The notes under the pieces were generated by a model, which was not told where the DNA came from, made no database searches, and saw nothing but the letters and a program-made list of their open reading frames with translations. 56,469 nt of DNA from Pseudorhizobium xiangyangii (GTDB taxonomy: Bacteria; Pseudomonadota; Alphaproteobacteria; Rhizobiales; Rhizobiaceae), in NCBI RefSeq assembly GCF_020531965.1, contig NZ_JAJAWH010000027.1, positions 1 to 56,469 of the forward strand, read 5' to 3'. This document shows, piece by piece, positions 17,088-26,915 of the stretch. How positions within the stretch are numbered: position 1 is the first letter of the stretch; each line of letters begins with the position of its first letter. The position numbers and the translations under genes are program-made.

Positions 17088-18104
17088 TCAAGAAACTGAG
17101 AGAAATCCCCAGAATTCCTGTCGCAGAGCGATTTCGTCCGCAGCGTCGGCACGGCCAAAGCCAGATTCCACGACCAAGGCGCGCCGGAGCGCTTCGCCCG
17201 AGAGCGGTCTTGCCTCTTCAACAACCGCCTTCATTTCTTCCATTACGCCGTTGCAATGCAAGATGATATCACAACCGCCCCCAGCAATTCGTCGGGCTCG
17301 TTCGCCGATCGTGCCTTTCAACGCATTCATCGATGTGTCGTCCGACATCAGCAGGCCGTCAAAACCGATCTGACCGCGGATCACATCCTCTATGACTTTG
17401 CCGGAGGTCGTCGCGGGTTGGTCCGGGTCGATGGCCGTGAACACGATGTGCGCACTCATGGCCATCAGCTCGTTTTTCAACATCTTGAACGGAACGAAAT
17501 CGTGACCCTCCAGTTCCTCGCGGCTCGCGGTCACGACCGGCAGTTCATGGTGGGAATCGGCCATGCCTCGGCCATGGCCGGGGATATGTTTCATCACCGG
17601 CAGCATGCCTCCCGCCTTCAAGCCCTCGGCAGCAGCCTTGCCCAGCTCGCCCACCACCACAGGATCGAAACCGTAGGCGCGGTCGCCGATGACATTGCTT
17701 GCCCCCTCGACGGGCACATCGAGCACAGGAAGGCAGTCAACGTTGACGCCGACCTTCATCAGATCGAATGCGTGGAGACGCGACAGCAGCCACGCCGCGC
17801 GAAGGCCCTTTTCCGGGTTCTGCCGGTACAGCGCACCAAGTTCGGCTGCGGACGGGTATTTCTCCACCAAAGGCGGACGAATGCGCTGGACGCGTCCTCC
17901 CTCCTGGTCGATCAGCACCGGTGCGTCCGGCCTGCCCACGCTATCCCGCATGGCCGCCACGAGATCCGAGATCTGCGACGTCTCCTGAATATTGCGGGCA
18001 AAGAGGATGAAGCCCCAGGGACGCTCGTTCCTGTAGAGGGCAATTTCGTCGGCGGTCAGTATGGGCCCGCTCGCGCCCAGGATCATTGCTTTTGATTCGC
18101 TCAT
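17088..18104 (-). CDS. nagZ: beta-N-acetylhexosaminidase NagZ
   Basis: 338 residues, glycoside hydrolase family 3. NagZ removes GlcNAc from anhydro-muropeptides in cytoplasmic wall recycling. The catalytic loop reads KHIPGHGRGMADSHHELP, containing the Asp-His dyad typical of NagZ. The nucleophile region is GLLMSDDTSMNALKG. LIDQEGGRVQRI is the N-terminal sugar-site block. It heads the run nagZ-scpA-scpB. Confidence 0.96.
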   Translation of the reverse strand: MSESKAMILGASGPILTADEIALYRNERPWGFILFARNIQETSQISDLVAAMRDSVGRPDAPVLIDQEGGRVQRIRPPLVEKYPSAAELGALYRQNPEKGLRAAWLLSRLHAFDLMKVGVNVDCLPVLDVPVEGASNVIGDRAYGFDPVVVGELGKAAAEGLKAGGMLPVMKHIPGHGRGMADSHHELPVVTASREELEGHDFVPFKMLKNELMAMSAHIVFTAIDPDQPATTSGKVIEDVIRGQIGFDGLLMSDDTSMNALKGTIGERARRIAGGGCDIILHCNGVMEEMKAVVEEARPLSGEALRRALVVESGFGRADAADEIALRQEFWGFLSVS

Positions 18105-18157
18105 GGCGGCATCATAAATCGCGGATACGGCAAATGCGAATAGGTCAGGCTACAATG

Positions 18158-18183
18158 TAAAACGGGGCCTGACGGCCCCGTTT
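18158..18183 (-). terminator. intrinsic terminator of the SPOR gene
   Basis: AAACGGGGC / GCCCCGTTT stem with loop CTGACG, 22 bases past the stop of the SPOR gene on the minus strand, with a short T-rich tail (GTTTTAC). Confidence 0.7.
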
Positions 18184-18205
18184 GGTACTCTTCGGAGAAC
18201 GACGC

Positions 18206-21184
18206 TTACCTGGCGACCAGGCAGCTGCCGCCTGCAACACGGTACTTCTCGCAAAGCTCTACGGCGTCGGCCTTGCTGCCGGCAGGAATGCGGACACGGT
18301 AGAAGGTGCCCTTCCCGGCGATCTCAGCCTGCTTGATGTCCACACCGCGACCACCGATCACCGACGAAAACTTCGATGAGAGGCTCTGGTAGGACTTCTG
18401 GGCATCCGCCTCGCTTGGCAGCGACGCGATCTGAATCACGTAGCCACCTGGCGGCACAGCCGCGACCTGAGTGGCGGGAGCAGCAACTTCCGGTGCCGCC
18501 GCCGGTGCTACCGGTGCCGGCTGAACGTTGTTCTGGTTCGTCACAGCAGCCATGTCAGTTGCCGGCTGCGCATCGGGGCGGGCCGTCGGAACGGGAGTAC
18601 CGACCGACGCCTCTCCAGTCGTCGGCGGCGTTGCCGTGGCAGAAAGGTCCGTGGGCTGGGCCGATCCGCCGTTCGTCGATACGGGAACCAGGCCTGCAGT
18701 ATCGGGCTGGCCGGCAGCCGGTGCGTCGGGCACCGAGGCGACCTCCACAGTTCTTGCCGGGGCGGCCGGCAGCTTGTCGTTTTGAGCCGGCGTAGTTGCT
18801 GCGGCGACCGGGGATGGCGTGGCAGGAACCTCCTGCTCCACCAATGTGCCATCCGGGCGAACGATCATGGTCTTGACGCGACGCGGCGTGACGGCGACCG
18901 ATTGCTGGTTCTGCTCAAGCGCGAGACCCGCCACTTGATCTTCCTGCGGCAGCAGACGATCGTCCCTGGCCTCTGCATCGGCAGCCCCGGCAAACTCCTC
19001 ACCTTCCATCGGCAGCGTGTCCGTCATCAGCGTCTTCTGGACGACATCGATCGGCTCTTCGCTCGTGGAGATCAGGGATTCCTGCTTCGGCGCTTCCATG
19101 GCTGCGCCAGCGACGCGGTCGTAGACTGCCTTGTCCTGGTTCGGAACTGTCTTGCCACCCGGGTTTTCCGGCAAGACCTTTACCGGGTCGGCATCGGCGG
19201 CAATCACGACGGGTTCACCGTTCGATGAGACCGATGTGCCGTCGCCGCCAAAGATCATGTAGCCGATCGAGCCAGCGGCGATGACCACGCCCGCCACGGC
19301 AAGCGGTACGACCATGGCGGAAAGCGACCAGCGCGAACCTTCGAACGAGCGGCTGCCAGCGCGCGCGCCGGCATCTCCCAAGTCCGTCTGTGCCGGGAGC
19401 GGCGTGGTGAGGCTGCGACGGAAATCCTCTTCCAGCGCGCGTTCGAAGTCGTCGAGATCCGGATAGTTCTGCGAACCAGCCGGCTGCGCAGCGTGATGAC
19501 GAGGCGTCGGGTCCTGTTCCGCAGTTTCGATCTCGTCGGCGGCCGAGGCAGGCGCGCTGGACTGCAACAGGGATGCGAGTTCCGCATCGATGTCTATGTC
19601 GTAGTCGTTGCGATAAACGGGCGCCTGGTTCTGCTCTTCCATATGCAGCTCCGGAACGTCGAGTTCGACAACCGGCTCGGGCTGTTCCTCGTTTTCCGAA
19701 ATAAGCGCGGGATCGAACGGCAAATCCGGTAGATTTTCCGGCTCCGCAACCGGTGCGGGCGTAGCAGTGACAAGAACTGCGCGAGTGGCAGGCAAATCCT
19801 GGGCATAAGATGTAGCAGAGGCAATCGACATTGCAGGAACAGCGGGTCCGACTGCCGTCGACTTGGCCTGGGACGGATTGAACCGCGCAACAGGAGACCA
19901 GGTTGCCGTGTGACGAACCGGCTCAATGGGCGCCATCGCCGGCGCAGCAGGCTTCGGCTCGGCAAAGACGCTCAGATCGTCGTCTAACATGATGTCGGAA
20001 AGATCGAGTTCGAGATCATCGAGCGCCAGTTCAAACTCGTCGTCGATCAGCGGATCAATCGAGAAATCAGCCGGCTTGGAGACAGCCTCGGGCGCCTTGG
20101 CAGGAACTGTCCTAGCTTCGGTCGGCTCTACAAATCGCTCCGCAGCCTGCTGACGCGGGGCGTTCCAGCTATCGACAGCCACCGCCGGAGAGACTGCCTC
20201 GTTCTGAATTTCGGGCTGAGGTTTTGGCTGAGGTTCCGGCTGCGGCACCGGGTAGCGCGAAACGTCGTTGATCAACGCGTCCAGTATCGACATGTCGGCC
20301 GAATTTGATTCAGACGCGGCCGGCTGCGCGGTCTCTTGCGAAGAGATCGCGTCAGACGTGATTTCAACCGCCAGATCGCCAGCCGTCAGGTCCGGTTCAA
20401 TATCAAACGCTGGCTCGGCCTTGGGAGCGGCTACCGGCTGCAGCGCTTCGCGTTTCGTATTGAAGTTTGCAAGCGGCATGCGGAAGCCGGGCGTATAAAT
20501 ACCGGGTCTTGGCGCCTCGGCCCGAATACCAATCTCCTGATGAAGACCAGTCTCCTGATGCAGCGGTTCGAGATCAAGTTCACCGAGGGCAAGTTCAAGT
20601 TCGTCGGCCAGATCGAGAACCGGCTCGTCCGACGGGGCGGCGTACTCGGCGGGCTCGGAAAAATCGTCAGCGAAGACTGGCTCAAGAGATACAGTTTCGG
20701 CGGCAGCGCCGCGGTCGAGGTTCCAGCTGACCGGTTCGACATCGCCCTGCGGCAATCCGAGATCCAGCAGCGGCTCGACAGTCGCAGTCCCGGCCTCGAC
20801 CTGCGGGAAACCTTCGGCGAAGGCTTGCTCGACGGCGGACCATTCGAGTTCCGCAAGATCATCCTGGCTGGCCTCAACGGCAGCCGGCTCGAATGCTGGC
20901 GCCCTTTCCGCCGCGGCTTCCTCTACGAGAGGCACCATGTCGGGCTCTGCAGCCACTGACGGCTGCACGACGGACTGATGCGGCCGAGGAGAATCGTAGC
21001 GCTCGAACTCCTGCAACAGTTCATCTTCAAGATTGAAGGCGGGCTCGCGGCGTTCCGCCACCGGCGGCTTCGGCACAAGGCGCTCGTCATATCCGACGAT
21101 GCGAGCCAGCTCCGCCAACGGATCGTCGTCAGCAAAGATATCCGGACCATCATTCCGGTTACGCGCAAGGTTGTTGTCTGCCAT
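18206..21184 (-). CDS. large acidic SPOR-domain membrane protein
   Basis: About 992 residues. Residues 1-620 are cytoplasmic, very acidic and low in complexity, with many Pro/Glu/Ala repeats (PEPQPKPQPEIQ). One membrane helix lies at about 625-648 (VPLAVAGVVIAAGSIGYMIF). A periplasmic linker of ~250 residues leads to a C-terminal SPOR domain (about 910-990: GYVIQIASLPSEADAQKSYQ ... GTFYRVRIPAGSKADAVELC). SPOR domains bind denuded glycan at the division septum. It lies between argS and nagZ as in other rhizobia. The start is unsure: ATG 21184 gives MADNNLARN, and an in-frame GTG at 21196 is possible. Confidence 0.9.
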   Translation of the reverse strand: MADNNLARNRNDGPDIFADDDPLAELARIVGYDERLVPKPPVAERREPAFNLEDELLQEFERYDSPRPHQSVVQPSVAAEPDMVPLVEEAAAERAPAFEPAAVEASQDDLAELEWSAVEQAFAEGFPQVEAGTATVEPLLDLGLPQGDVEPVSWNLDRGAAAETVSLEPVFADDFSEPAEYAAPSDEPVLDLADELELALGELDLEPLHQETGLHQEIGIRAEAPRPGIYTPGFRMPLANFNTKREALQPVAAPKAEPAFDIEPDLTAGDLAVEITSDAISSQETAQPAASESNSADMSILDALINDVSRYPVPQPEPQPKPQPEIQNEAVSPAVAVDSWNAPRQQAAERFVEPTEARTVPAKAPEAVSKPADFSIDPLIDDEFELALDDLELDLSDIMLDDDLSVFAEPKPAAPAMAPIEPVRHTATWSPVARFNPSQAKSTAVGPAVPAMSIASATSYAQDLPATRAVLVTATPAPVAEPENLPDLPFDPALISENEEQPEPVVELDVPELHMEEQNQAPVYRNDYDIDIDAELASLLQSSAPASAADEIETAEQDPTPRHHAAQPAGSQNYPDLDDFERALEEDFRRSLTTPLPAQTDLGDAGARAGSRSFEGSRWSLSAMVVPLAVAGVVIAAGSIGYMIFGGDGTSVSSNGEPVVIAADADPVKVLPENPGGKTVPNQDKAVYDRVAGAAMEAPKQESLISTSEEPIDVVQKTLMTDTLPMEGEEFAGAADAEARDDRLLPQEDQVAGLALEQNQQSVAVTPRRVKTMIVRPDGTLVEQEVPATPSPVAAATTPAQNDKLPAAPARTVEVASVPDAPAAGQPDTAGLVPVSTNGGSAQPTDLSATATPPTTGEASVGTPVPTARPDAQPATDMAAVTNQNNVQPAPVAPAAAPEVAAPATQVAAVPPGGYVIQIASLPSEADAQKSYQSLSSKFSSVIGGRGVDIKQAEIAGKGTFYRVRIPAGSKADAVELCEKYRVAGGSCLVAR

Positions 21185-21250
21185 TACCTCGTCCACCCAC
21201 CTACACTACAAAGGGCATTGCCAGTGGTTTATGGGGAAATGGTGGCGATA

Positions 21251-23008
21251 CTATCGCATTTCATCTGGTGCGGCAGTGCCCGTAATGGCCAATCCCGACT
21301 TCAAAATAGAGGCGACAGCACGCACCAGCCCAAGTCTGGCAATACTCAATTCTCGGTTCTTATCGTTAACAAACCGTAATTCAGGCTGGTCTTTGCCCTT
21401 ATTCCAGTGGGCATGGAAGAAACTTGCCAGATCGTAGAGGTAAAACGCAAGTCTATGAGGCTCCTGCGACTGTGCCGCCGCCTCAATTATCCGTGGATAT
21501 TCGGCAAGCTTGGCAATCAGCTGGATTTCATTGTCATCGCTGACGTTTTTGGCCGCAGCAGCGAGATCGAGCGAATCAAAATCGAGGTCCGGAAAAGCCT
21601 CGGCGGCCTGGCGGAACACCGACATGCAGCGCGCGTGAGCGTATTGCACGTAGAAGACAGGATTGTCCTTGGATTGCTCGGTGACCTTGGCGAAGTCGAA
21701 GTCGAGCGACTCTGAACTCTTCCGGTAGAGCATCATGAACCGGACCGAGTCCCTGCCAACCTCGTCGACCACGTCGCGGAGCGTCACGAAGTCGCCTGAG
21801 CGCTTCGACATCTTTACAGGCTCGCCGTCGCGGTAGAGCTTTACCATCTGGCACAAGAGAACGGTGAGCTTCGCCGTGCCGCCCGAGATCGCCCGCGCCA
21901 GTGCCTCCAGCCGCTTTACGTAACCGCCGTGGTCAGCCCCCAGCACGTAGATGGTTTCATCATAGCCACGGTCGAACTTGTCCTTGAAATAGGCAACGTC
22001 CGCCGCGAAATAGGTGTAGCTGCCATCCGACTTGATCAGAGGCCGGTCGATATCGTCACCCACTTCCGTCGAGCGGAACAGGGTCTGCTCGCGATCCTCC
22101 CAGTCCTCCGGCAACTGGCCCTTCGGCGGCGGCAGCGTGCCGCGATAGACATGGCCCTTGAAGGTCAGATCGTTGATTGCGGCGCGGATGCGCTGTGCGC
22201 CTTCGGCATGTAGCTGACGCTCGGAGAAGAAGACGTCATGATGGACGTTGAGAGCCTCAAGGTCCTCGCGGATCATCACCATCATCGCATCGATGGCGCG
22301 ATCCTTGACGAGCGGCATCCACTCCTCTTCCGGCATGTTGTGCAGCCGGACGCCGAATTCGTCCGCCAGCGCCTGGCCGACCGGAACCAGATAGTCGCCG
22401 GGATAGAGGCCCGAAGGAATTTCGCCGACCTGTTCACCCAGGGCTTCCCGATAACGCAGGAAGACGGAACGGGCCAGAACGTCGATCTGGCTGCCCGCAT
22501 CGTTGATATAGTATTCCTTCGTCACGTCGTGACCGGCAAAAGCGAGCAGGTTCGCCAGCGCGTCGCCCACCACGGCGCCGCGGCAATGCCCGACATGCAT
22601 CGGTCCCGTCGGATTGGCGGAGACATACTCGACGTTCGTCCTGTGACCGGCACCAATCGTCGAGCGGCCATAATCGGTTCCCGCCTCGATCATCGAGGCA
22701 AGCAGGCGCTGCCAGTATTCCTTGCCGACGCGGATATTGATGAAGCCGGGGCCAGCCACCGACACGTCGATGACGTCTGGCTCTTTCCTCAGTCGCTCGA
22801 CGATGAGATCGGCCAATGCCCGCGGATTGGTGCCGAGCGGCTTGGCCAGAACCATCGCCGCATTGGTGGCGACATCCCCGTGGCTTGGATCGCGGGGCGG
22901 CTCCACCGTGATACGAGCGAAGTCAACCTCTGTCCGCTTTTCCTTGATCAGATCGATGGTTTCGAGCGCGTTCTTAATTCTTGTCTCGAAGTCGGCGAAG
23001 AGGTTCAT
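21251..23008 (-). CDS. argS: arginyl-tRNA synthetase
   Basis: 585 residues, class I synthetase for tRNA-Arg. The HIGH-type motif is in [20 protein letters not shown]. The KMSK-type motif is [15 protein letters not shown]. An additional N-terminal tRNA D-loop-binding domain (about 1-110) and a DALR anticodon domain at the C terminus ([13 protein letters not shown] onward) are present. It is downstream of the dNTPase gene with a 57-base gap. Confidence 0.97.
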   Translation of the reverse strand: MNLFADFETRIKNALETIDLIKEKRTEVDFARITVEPPRDPSHGDVATNAAMVLAKPLGTNPRALADLIVERLRKEPDVIDVSVAGPGFINIRVGKEYWQRLLASMIEAGTDYGRSTIGAGHRTNVEYVSANPTGPMHVGHCRGAVVGDALANLLAFAGHDVTKEYYINDAGSQIDVLARSVFLRYREALGEQVGEIPSGLYPGDYLVPVGQALADEFGVRLHNMPEEEWMPLVKDRAIDAMMVMIREDLEALNVHHDVFFSERQLHAEGAQRIRAAINDLTFKGHVYRGTLPPPKGQLPEDWEDREQTLFRSTEVGDDIDRPLIKSDGSYTYFAADVAYFKDKFDRGYDETIYVLGADHGGYVKRLEALARAISGGTAKLTVLLCQMVKLYRDGEPVKMSKRSGDFVTLRDVVDEVGRDSVRFMMLYRKSSESLDFDFAKVTEQSKDNPVFYVQYAHARCMSVFRQAAEAFPDLDFDSLDLAAAAKNVSDDNEIQLIAKLAEYPRIIEAAAQSQEPHRLAFYLYDLASFFHAHWNKGKDQPELRFVNDKNRELSIARLGLVRAVASILKSGLAITGTAAPDEMR

Positions 23009-23065
23009 ATCTAATCATTCCGCAAAACGCGGATCCTTAAGAAACCGTTGCTGTTGGCGCGCTGC

Positions 23066-24283
23066 CTAACGCAAATCGGGAGTCCGGTCAAACAGCTCCC
23101 CATGCACACGGACTGCATAGGAATCGGTCATGCCGGCGAGGTAATCGCCGACGTGGCGCGCTCGGGCAGCCTCCGACAGGCCGACGATGTGCTCAACCCA
23201 ATAGTGGCTGCGCATCAAGGAAGGGTCTCGCATATAGGCCTGAAACAGGTCTGCGACGATCTGTGCCGCACCTTCACGGATGCGCATGATCTCCGGATGA
23301 CGATAGATATGCGAAAATAACAGCTTCTTGATCAACCGGTCGGTCTCAGCCATCTCCGCCGAGAAGTTCGCGATCACCTGACCGCAGCCGCGCACATCCG
23401 CACAGGAACTCGGCCTGACTTGGCTCAGGTTTTCCTGCGTGAAGCTGATCACATCCTCGACCATGCGGGTGATCTGACGGCGCGTGATTTCATGAGTAAA
23501 TCGGCTCGGCTCCAGATGGGGATAGCGGTCGCGCACTTCCCTCATCAATCCCGCCAGGAAAGGCACCTCCTCCAGCATATCGAACGTGAGGTAGCCGGCA
23601 CGCAATCCGTCATCAATGTCGTGGGTGTTGTAGGCGATGTCATCGGAGATGGCGGCCACCTGGGCTTCCAGGCTGGCAAAGCTCGCCAGGTCCAGGTCGT
23701 GCAGCGCGTTGTAATCGCGGATCGGCTGAGGAACAGGTCCTTTCGTCCCCTCGCCCTGCGGGGTGAGAAGCGGGCCGTTGTGCTTTACGAGACCTTCAAG
23801 CGACTCCCACGTGAGGTTCAGACCGTCGAAATCCGCATAACGCCTTTCCAGCTTGGTGACGATGCGGAGCGACTGGGCATTGTGGTCAAACCCGCCATAG
23901 GGCTTCAGCACCTCGTCGAGCGCGTCCTCGCCGGTGTGGCCGAAGGGCGTGTGACCGAAGTCGTGGACAAGCGCCACGCCTTCGGCAAGATCCTCATCAA
24001 GCTTCAGTGCGCGCGCCAGCGCGCGGGCGATCTGCGCGACTTCCACCGTATGGGTCAGGCGGGTTCGGAAGTGATCGCCGTCAGGGCTGATGAATACCTG
24101 TGTCTTGTGCTTCAGTCGCCGAAAAGCGGTCGCGTGAACGATGCGGTCGCGGTCACGCTGGAACTCCGAACGCGTCAGGCTGCCATCCTCGGGAAGCAGC
24201 CGCCCGCGCGACGCCCATGGATCGGCGGCGTAGACCGCCTTCTCACCACTTCCGAAACCGAGGGACTGCCTGTCAATCGTCAT
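23066..24283 (-). CDS. dgt: dGTPase-like dNTP triphosphohydrolase
   Basis: 405 residues, HD-domain hydrolase converting dNTPs to deoxynucleosides plus triphosphate (type 2 subfamily). The HD metal site is built from [16 protein letters not shown] (H) and [20 protein letters not shown] (HD). [20 protein letters not shown] supplies the final Asp. [22 protein letters not shown] is the family N-terminal block. It is divergent from erpA. Confidence 0.95.
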   Translation of the reverse strand: MTIDRQSLGFGSGEKAVYAADPWASRGRLLPEDGSLTRSEFQRDRDRIVHATAFRRLKHKTQVFISPDGDHFRTRLTHTVEVAQIARALARALKLDEDLAEGVALVHDFGHTPFGHTGEDALDEVLKPYGGFDHNAQSLRIVTKLERRYADFDGLNLTWESLEGLVKHNGPLLTPQGEGTKGPVPQPIRDYNALHDLDLASFASLEAQVAAISDDIAYNTHDIDDGLRAGYLTFDMLEEVPFLAGLMREVRDRYPHLEPSRFTHEITRRQITRMVEDVISFTQENLSQVRPSSCADVRGCGQVIANFSAEMAETDRLIKKLLFSHIYRHPEIMRIREGAAQIVADLFQAYMRDPSLMRSHYWVEHIVGLSEAARARHVGDYLAGMTDSYAVRVHGELFDRTPDLR

Positions 24284-24415
24284 CGTCTAACTGTCCTGAC
24301 CTTTGCCATTGCGCACCCATTGACGTGCCATTTAAGCCTTCATACCTATAGTGCAATGCGGCGCATAGCCGAGACCGTGAACCTTTCCCGAGCCTTGAAC
24401 TCGGCAGGAGCCAAC

Positions 24416-24748
24416 ATGACCACACCAAATGTCATCCTTTCCGATGCTGCAGCAAAGCGCATCACCGAAATCGTCGGAGGCGAATCCGGCAAGCAGGCAC
24501 TGCGGGTTTCGGTCGAAGGTGGCGGCTGCTCCGGATTTTCCTACAAGTTCGATCTGGTCGAATCTCCGACCGAAGACGACGTCGTGATCGCCAACGGCGA
24601 GGCAAAGGTGCTGATCGACAGCCTTTCACTCATCTACATGGAAGGATCCGAGATCGACTTTGTCGACAACCTGCTCGGGCAGTCCTTCCAGATCAAGAAC
24701 CCGAATGCCGTCGCAAGCTGTGGCTGCGGCACGAGCTTCTCCGTCTGA
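24416..24748 (+). CDS. erpA: iron-sulfur cluster insertion protein ErpA
   Basis: 110 residues, A-type carrier delivering Fe-S clusters to apoproteins. The three ligand cysteines are in GGGCSGFSYKF and the C-terminal SCGCGTSFSV. NVILSDAAAKRITEIV is the family N terminus. ATG 24416 follows GGCAGGAG; the long in-frame upstream reading is antisense to dgt and rejected. Divergent from dgt. Confidence 0.95.
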   Translation: MTTPNVILSDAAAKRITEIVGGESGKQALRVSVEGGGCSGFSYKFDLVESPTEDDVVIANGEAKVLIDSLSLIYMEGSEIDFVDNLLGQSFQIKNPNAVASCGCGTSFSV

Positions 24749-24818
24749 GACCCGACTTCGTGCTTTCAAAGTCCGCTCCTTCCGTTAAAAGGGAGCGACC
24801 ACGAGGAGCGGATGCGGC

Positions 24819-25613
24819 ATGAAAATCGCCACCTGGAACATCAATGGCGTCAAGGCGCGAATCGACAACCTGCGCCAATGGCTGGCCGACTCCTCCCCCG
24901 ACATCGTCTGCCTGCAGGAGATCAAGTCCGTCGACGAGAACTTTCCGCGTTTCGAGATCGAAGCGCTGGGCTATCACGTCGAAACGCACGGCCAGAAGGG
25001 CTTCAACGGCGTCGCACTCCTGTCCAAGACCCGCCCTGACGAAGTGGTTCGCGGCTTGCCCGAAGGCGACGGAGACGAGCAGTCACGCTATATCGAGGGC
25101 GTATTCTCTGTTCGCGGCGGCGCCATCCGCGTTGCATCGATTTACCTGCCGAACGGCAATCCGTCCGACGACCCGGTCAAGTATCCCTACAAGCTGCGCT
25201 GGATGGAGCGGCTGCGAGTGCACGCCATGAACTGCCTGGCTTTGGAGGAGCCGCTGATCCTCGCCGGTGACTATAACGTCATTCCGGAACCGCACGATTG
25301 TTTCGATCCGGCGGTCTGGGCCACGGATGCGCTCTTCCTGCCAGAGACCAGGTCCGCATTTCGTCGACTGGAAAACCTCGGGCTGGTGGATGCCGTGCGA
25401 TCGACGACGGACGCGACCAAGCTTTACACGTTCTGGGATTATCAGGCGGGAGCCTGGCAGAAGAACAACGGAATCCGGATCGACCACATGCTGCTGTCGG
25501 CGGAAGCAGCAGACCGGCTGAAATCGACCGCGATCGAGAAGCACGTCCGCGCCTGGGAAAAGCCGTCAGACCATGTGCCGGTCACGGCGGTATTCGATTT
25601 CGAGGCGGCGTAG
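24819..25613 (+). CDS. xthA: exodeoxyribonuclease III
   Basis: 264 residues, Mg-dependent AP endonuclease/3'-5' exonuclease of the endonuclease-exonuclease-phosphatase fold. MKIATWNINGVKARIDNL starts with the Asn ligand. VCLQEIKSVDENFP holds the metal Glu. ILAGDYNVIPEPHDCFD has the Asp-Asn pair. RIDHMLLS and KPSDHVPV contain the terminal Asp-His. It sits directly before exoR, tail to tail. Confidence 0.96.
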   Translation: MKIATWNINGVKARIDNLRQWLADSSPDIVCLQEIKSVDENFPRFEIEALGYHVETHGQKGFNGVALLSKTRPDEVVRGLPEGDGDEQSRYIEGVFSVRGGAIRVASIYLPNGNPSDDPVKYPYKLRWMERLRVHAMNCLALEEPLILAGDYNVIPEPHDCFDPAVWATDALFLPETRSAFRRLENLGLVDAVRSTTDATKLYTFWDYQAGAWQKNNGIRIDHMLLSAEAADRLKSTAIEKHVRAWEKPSDHVPVTAVFDFEAA

Positions 25614-25631
25614 CGGACGAAGCGCTAGCGG

Positions 25632-26426
25632 CTATTCCACGCCGCTGACCATTTCCTGAGACAGAACGACCGCAACGCGGCGATCCTCTTCGTTGGCGAC
25701 CGAAAACGCCTGCTCCTGCAGTTGCTGCATCCAGCCGCATTCCGTGGGACTGCAACGGTCGAGCGCTGCGGTCAGGAACGCCAAGCCCCTGACTGTCTGC
25801 CCTTCCTGGAAGATGACGTCCCCGAAAACCGCCATGGCACCGGGATGGCCATTCTTGCGGGCCTGGTTCAGCCATTTCTTGGCCTGATGGATATTGGCCG
25901 ATCCGCCTTCACCGGCAAGGATCATCCGCGCCAGTTCGAACTGGGCTTCCGGCACGCCAAAGGCAGAGGCTGCCTGGAAGTACAGCTGCCGCGCCTGGGA
26001 AAGATCGCGCTTGACCGGGGTTCCGGGAATACCGTCCCGGTAGTAGCCGGCCAGCGACATCAGCGCATTGATGAAGAAGCCGGTATCTTCCGAGCCGGGC
26101 TCGACACCCGCAGCCGCGATCTCGTTGTAAATCTTGAAGGCTTCGAAGTCGTCCTTGGCAACGCCGTCGCCATAGGCATACATGTTGGCCAGCGCCCAGC
26201 GCGATCCGGTATGCCCCTTCTCGGCCGCATAGCGGTAGGCTTCGACCGCCTCTTCCTTCTGGCCGTTCTTGTAGGCCTTGAATCCGAACTTGAAGAGATC
26301 AAACGGTCCGGATTCCTTGGTTACCCCGGACTTGATGTCGAAGGCAGCAGTCGGTCCAGCCGCGACGAAAGCCAAGGAGCCTCCCAGCAGCAGTACCTTC
26401 ATCAATTTTCGATCACAAAAGGACAT
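25632..26426 (-). CDS. exoR: periplasmic regulator ExoR (Sel1 repeats)
   Basis: 264 residues. Signal peptide VLLLGGSLAFVAAGPTAAFD. The mature part begins FDIKSGVTKESGPFDLFKFG and contains Sel1-like/TPR repeats (AVEAYRYAAEKGHTGSRWAL; ARQLYFQAASAFGVPEAQFE; KKWLNQARKNGHPGAMAV). This is the pattern of S. meliloti/Agrobacterium ExoR, which binds the sensor ExoS (ChvG) in the periplasm and restrains ExoS-ChvI signalling; its proteolysis at low pH or in the host raises exopolysaccharide and lowers motility. ATG 26426 has GGAAGAG upstream. exoS/chvI are not in this window, as is usual. Confidence 0.93.
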   Translation of the reverse strand: MSFCDRKLMKVLLLGGSLAFVAAGPTAAFDIKSGVTKESGPFDLFKFGFKAYKNGQKEEAVEAYRYAAEKGHTGSRWALANMYAYGDGVAKDDFEAFKIYNEIAAAGVEPGSEDTGFFINALMSLAGYYRDGIPGTPVKRDLSQARQLYFQAASAFGVPEAQFELARMILAGEGGSANIHQAKKWLNQARKNGHPGAMAVFGDVIFQEGQTVRGLAFLTAALDRCSPTECGWMQQLQEQAFSVANEEDRRVAVVLSQEMVSGVE

Positions 26427-26860
26427 CGCTCAGACTCTTCCGGCCGACAGGATGACGGCAGCGTCGGACTGCCCTGGGTCGTTCTTACCTGGTGTGGCAG
26501 CAAGAGGGATCACCGGCCCTCGCCTCGATCCCGACTGGATGAGGCGAGAACAATCGTAGGCGCCTTTTTCGGCAACACTAGGACCAGCCTGATTCCGGAA
26601 GTATAATACGGTCGCCGCCCCCCGGCTGCCGCCTGCATGTCGCGCAACGCCATGCATTCCTATGAAAATCCCGCCCATGACACTCCAACTTGCGCTCGCC
26701 GCCCCCGCGGTCCGCCGCTCTCGTTACTTACCGCTGCTCCCCGTTTGTGGCGGGAAGTAGACATATTTGCCCATCTCCGAGCCTCTACCGACTCTCTCAA
26801 ATATGTGTTGCCAAACCGTCACAAAATGCTCGGTGCCACATGCGGATAAAAGCCTATCGA
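26427..26860. other. intergenic region upstream of exoR
   Basis: About 430 bases with no gene I can support. The first ~150 bases are expected to hold the exoR promoter on the minus strand. The remainder has no convincing hairpin or coding pattern apart from the terminator at 26861-26892. Confidence 0.4.
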
Positions 26861-26892
26861 AAAAAAGCCCGGCACTGAGACCGGGCTTTTTT
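26861..26892 (-). terminator. intrinsic terminator of the FadL-type gene
   Basis: AAAAAAGCCCGG / CCGGGCTTTTTT hairpin with loop CACTGAGA, 24 bases beyond the stop of the porin gene. Confidence 0.92.
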
Positions 26893-26915
26893 CACAGCAC
26901 AACCAACCTTTGGGG

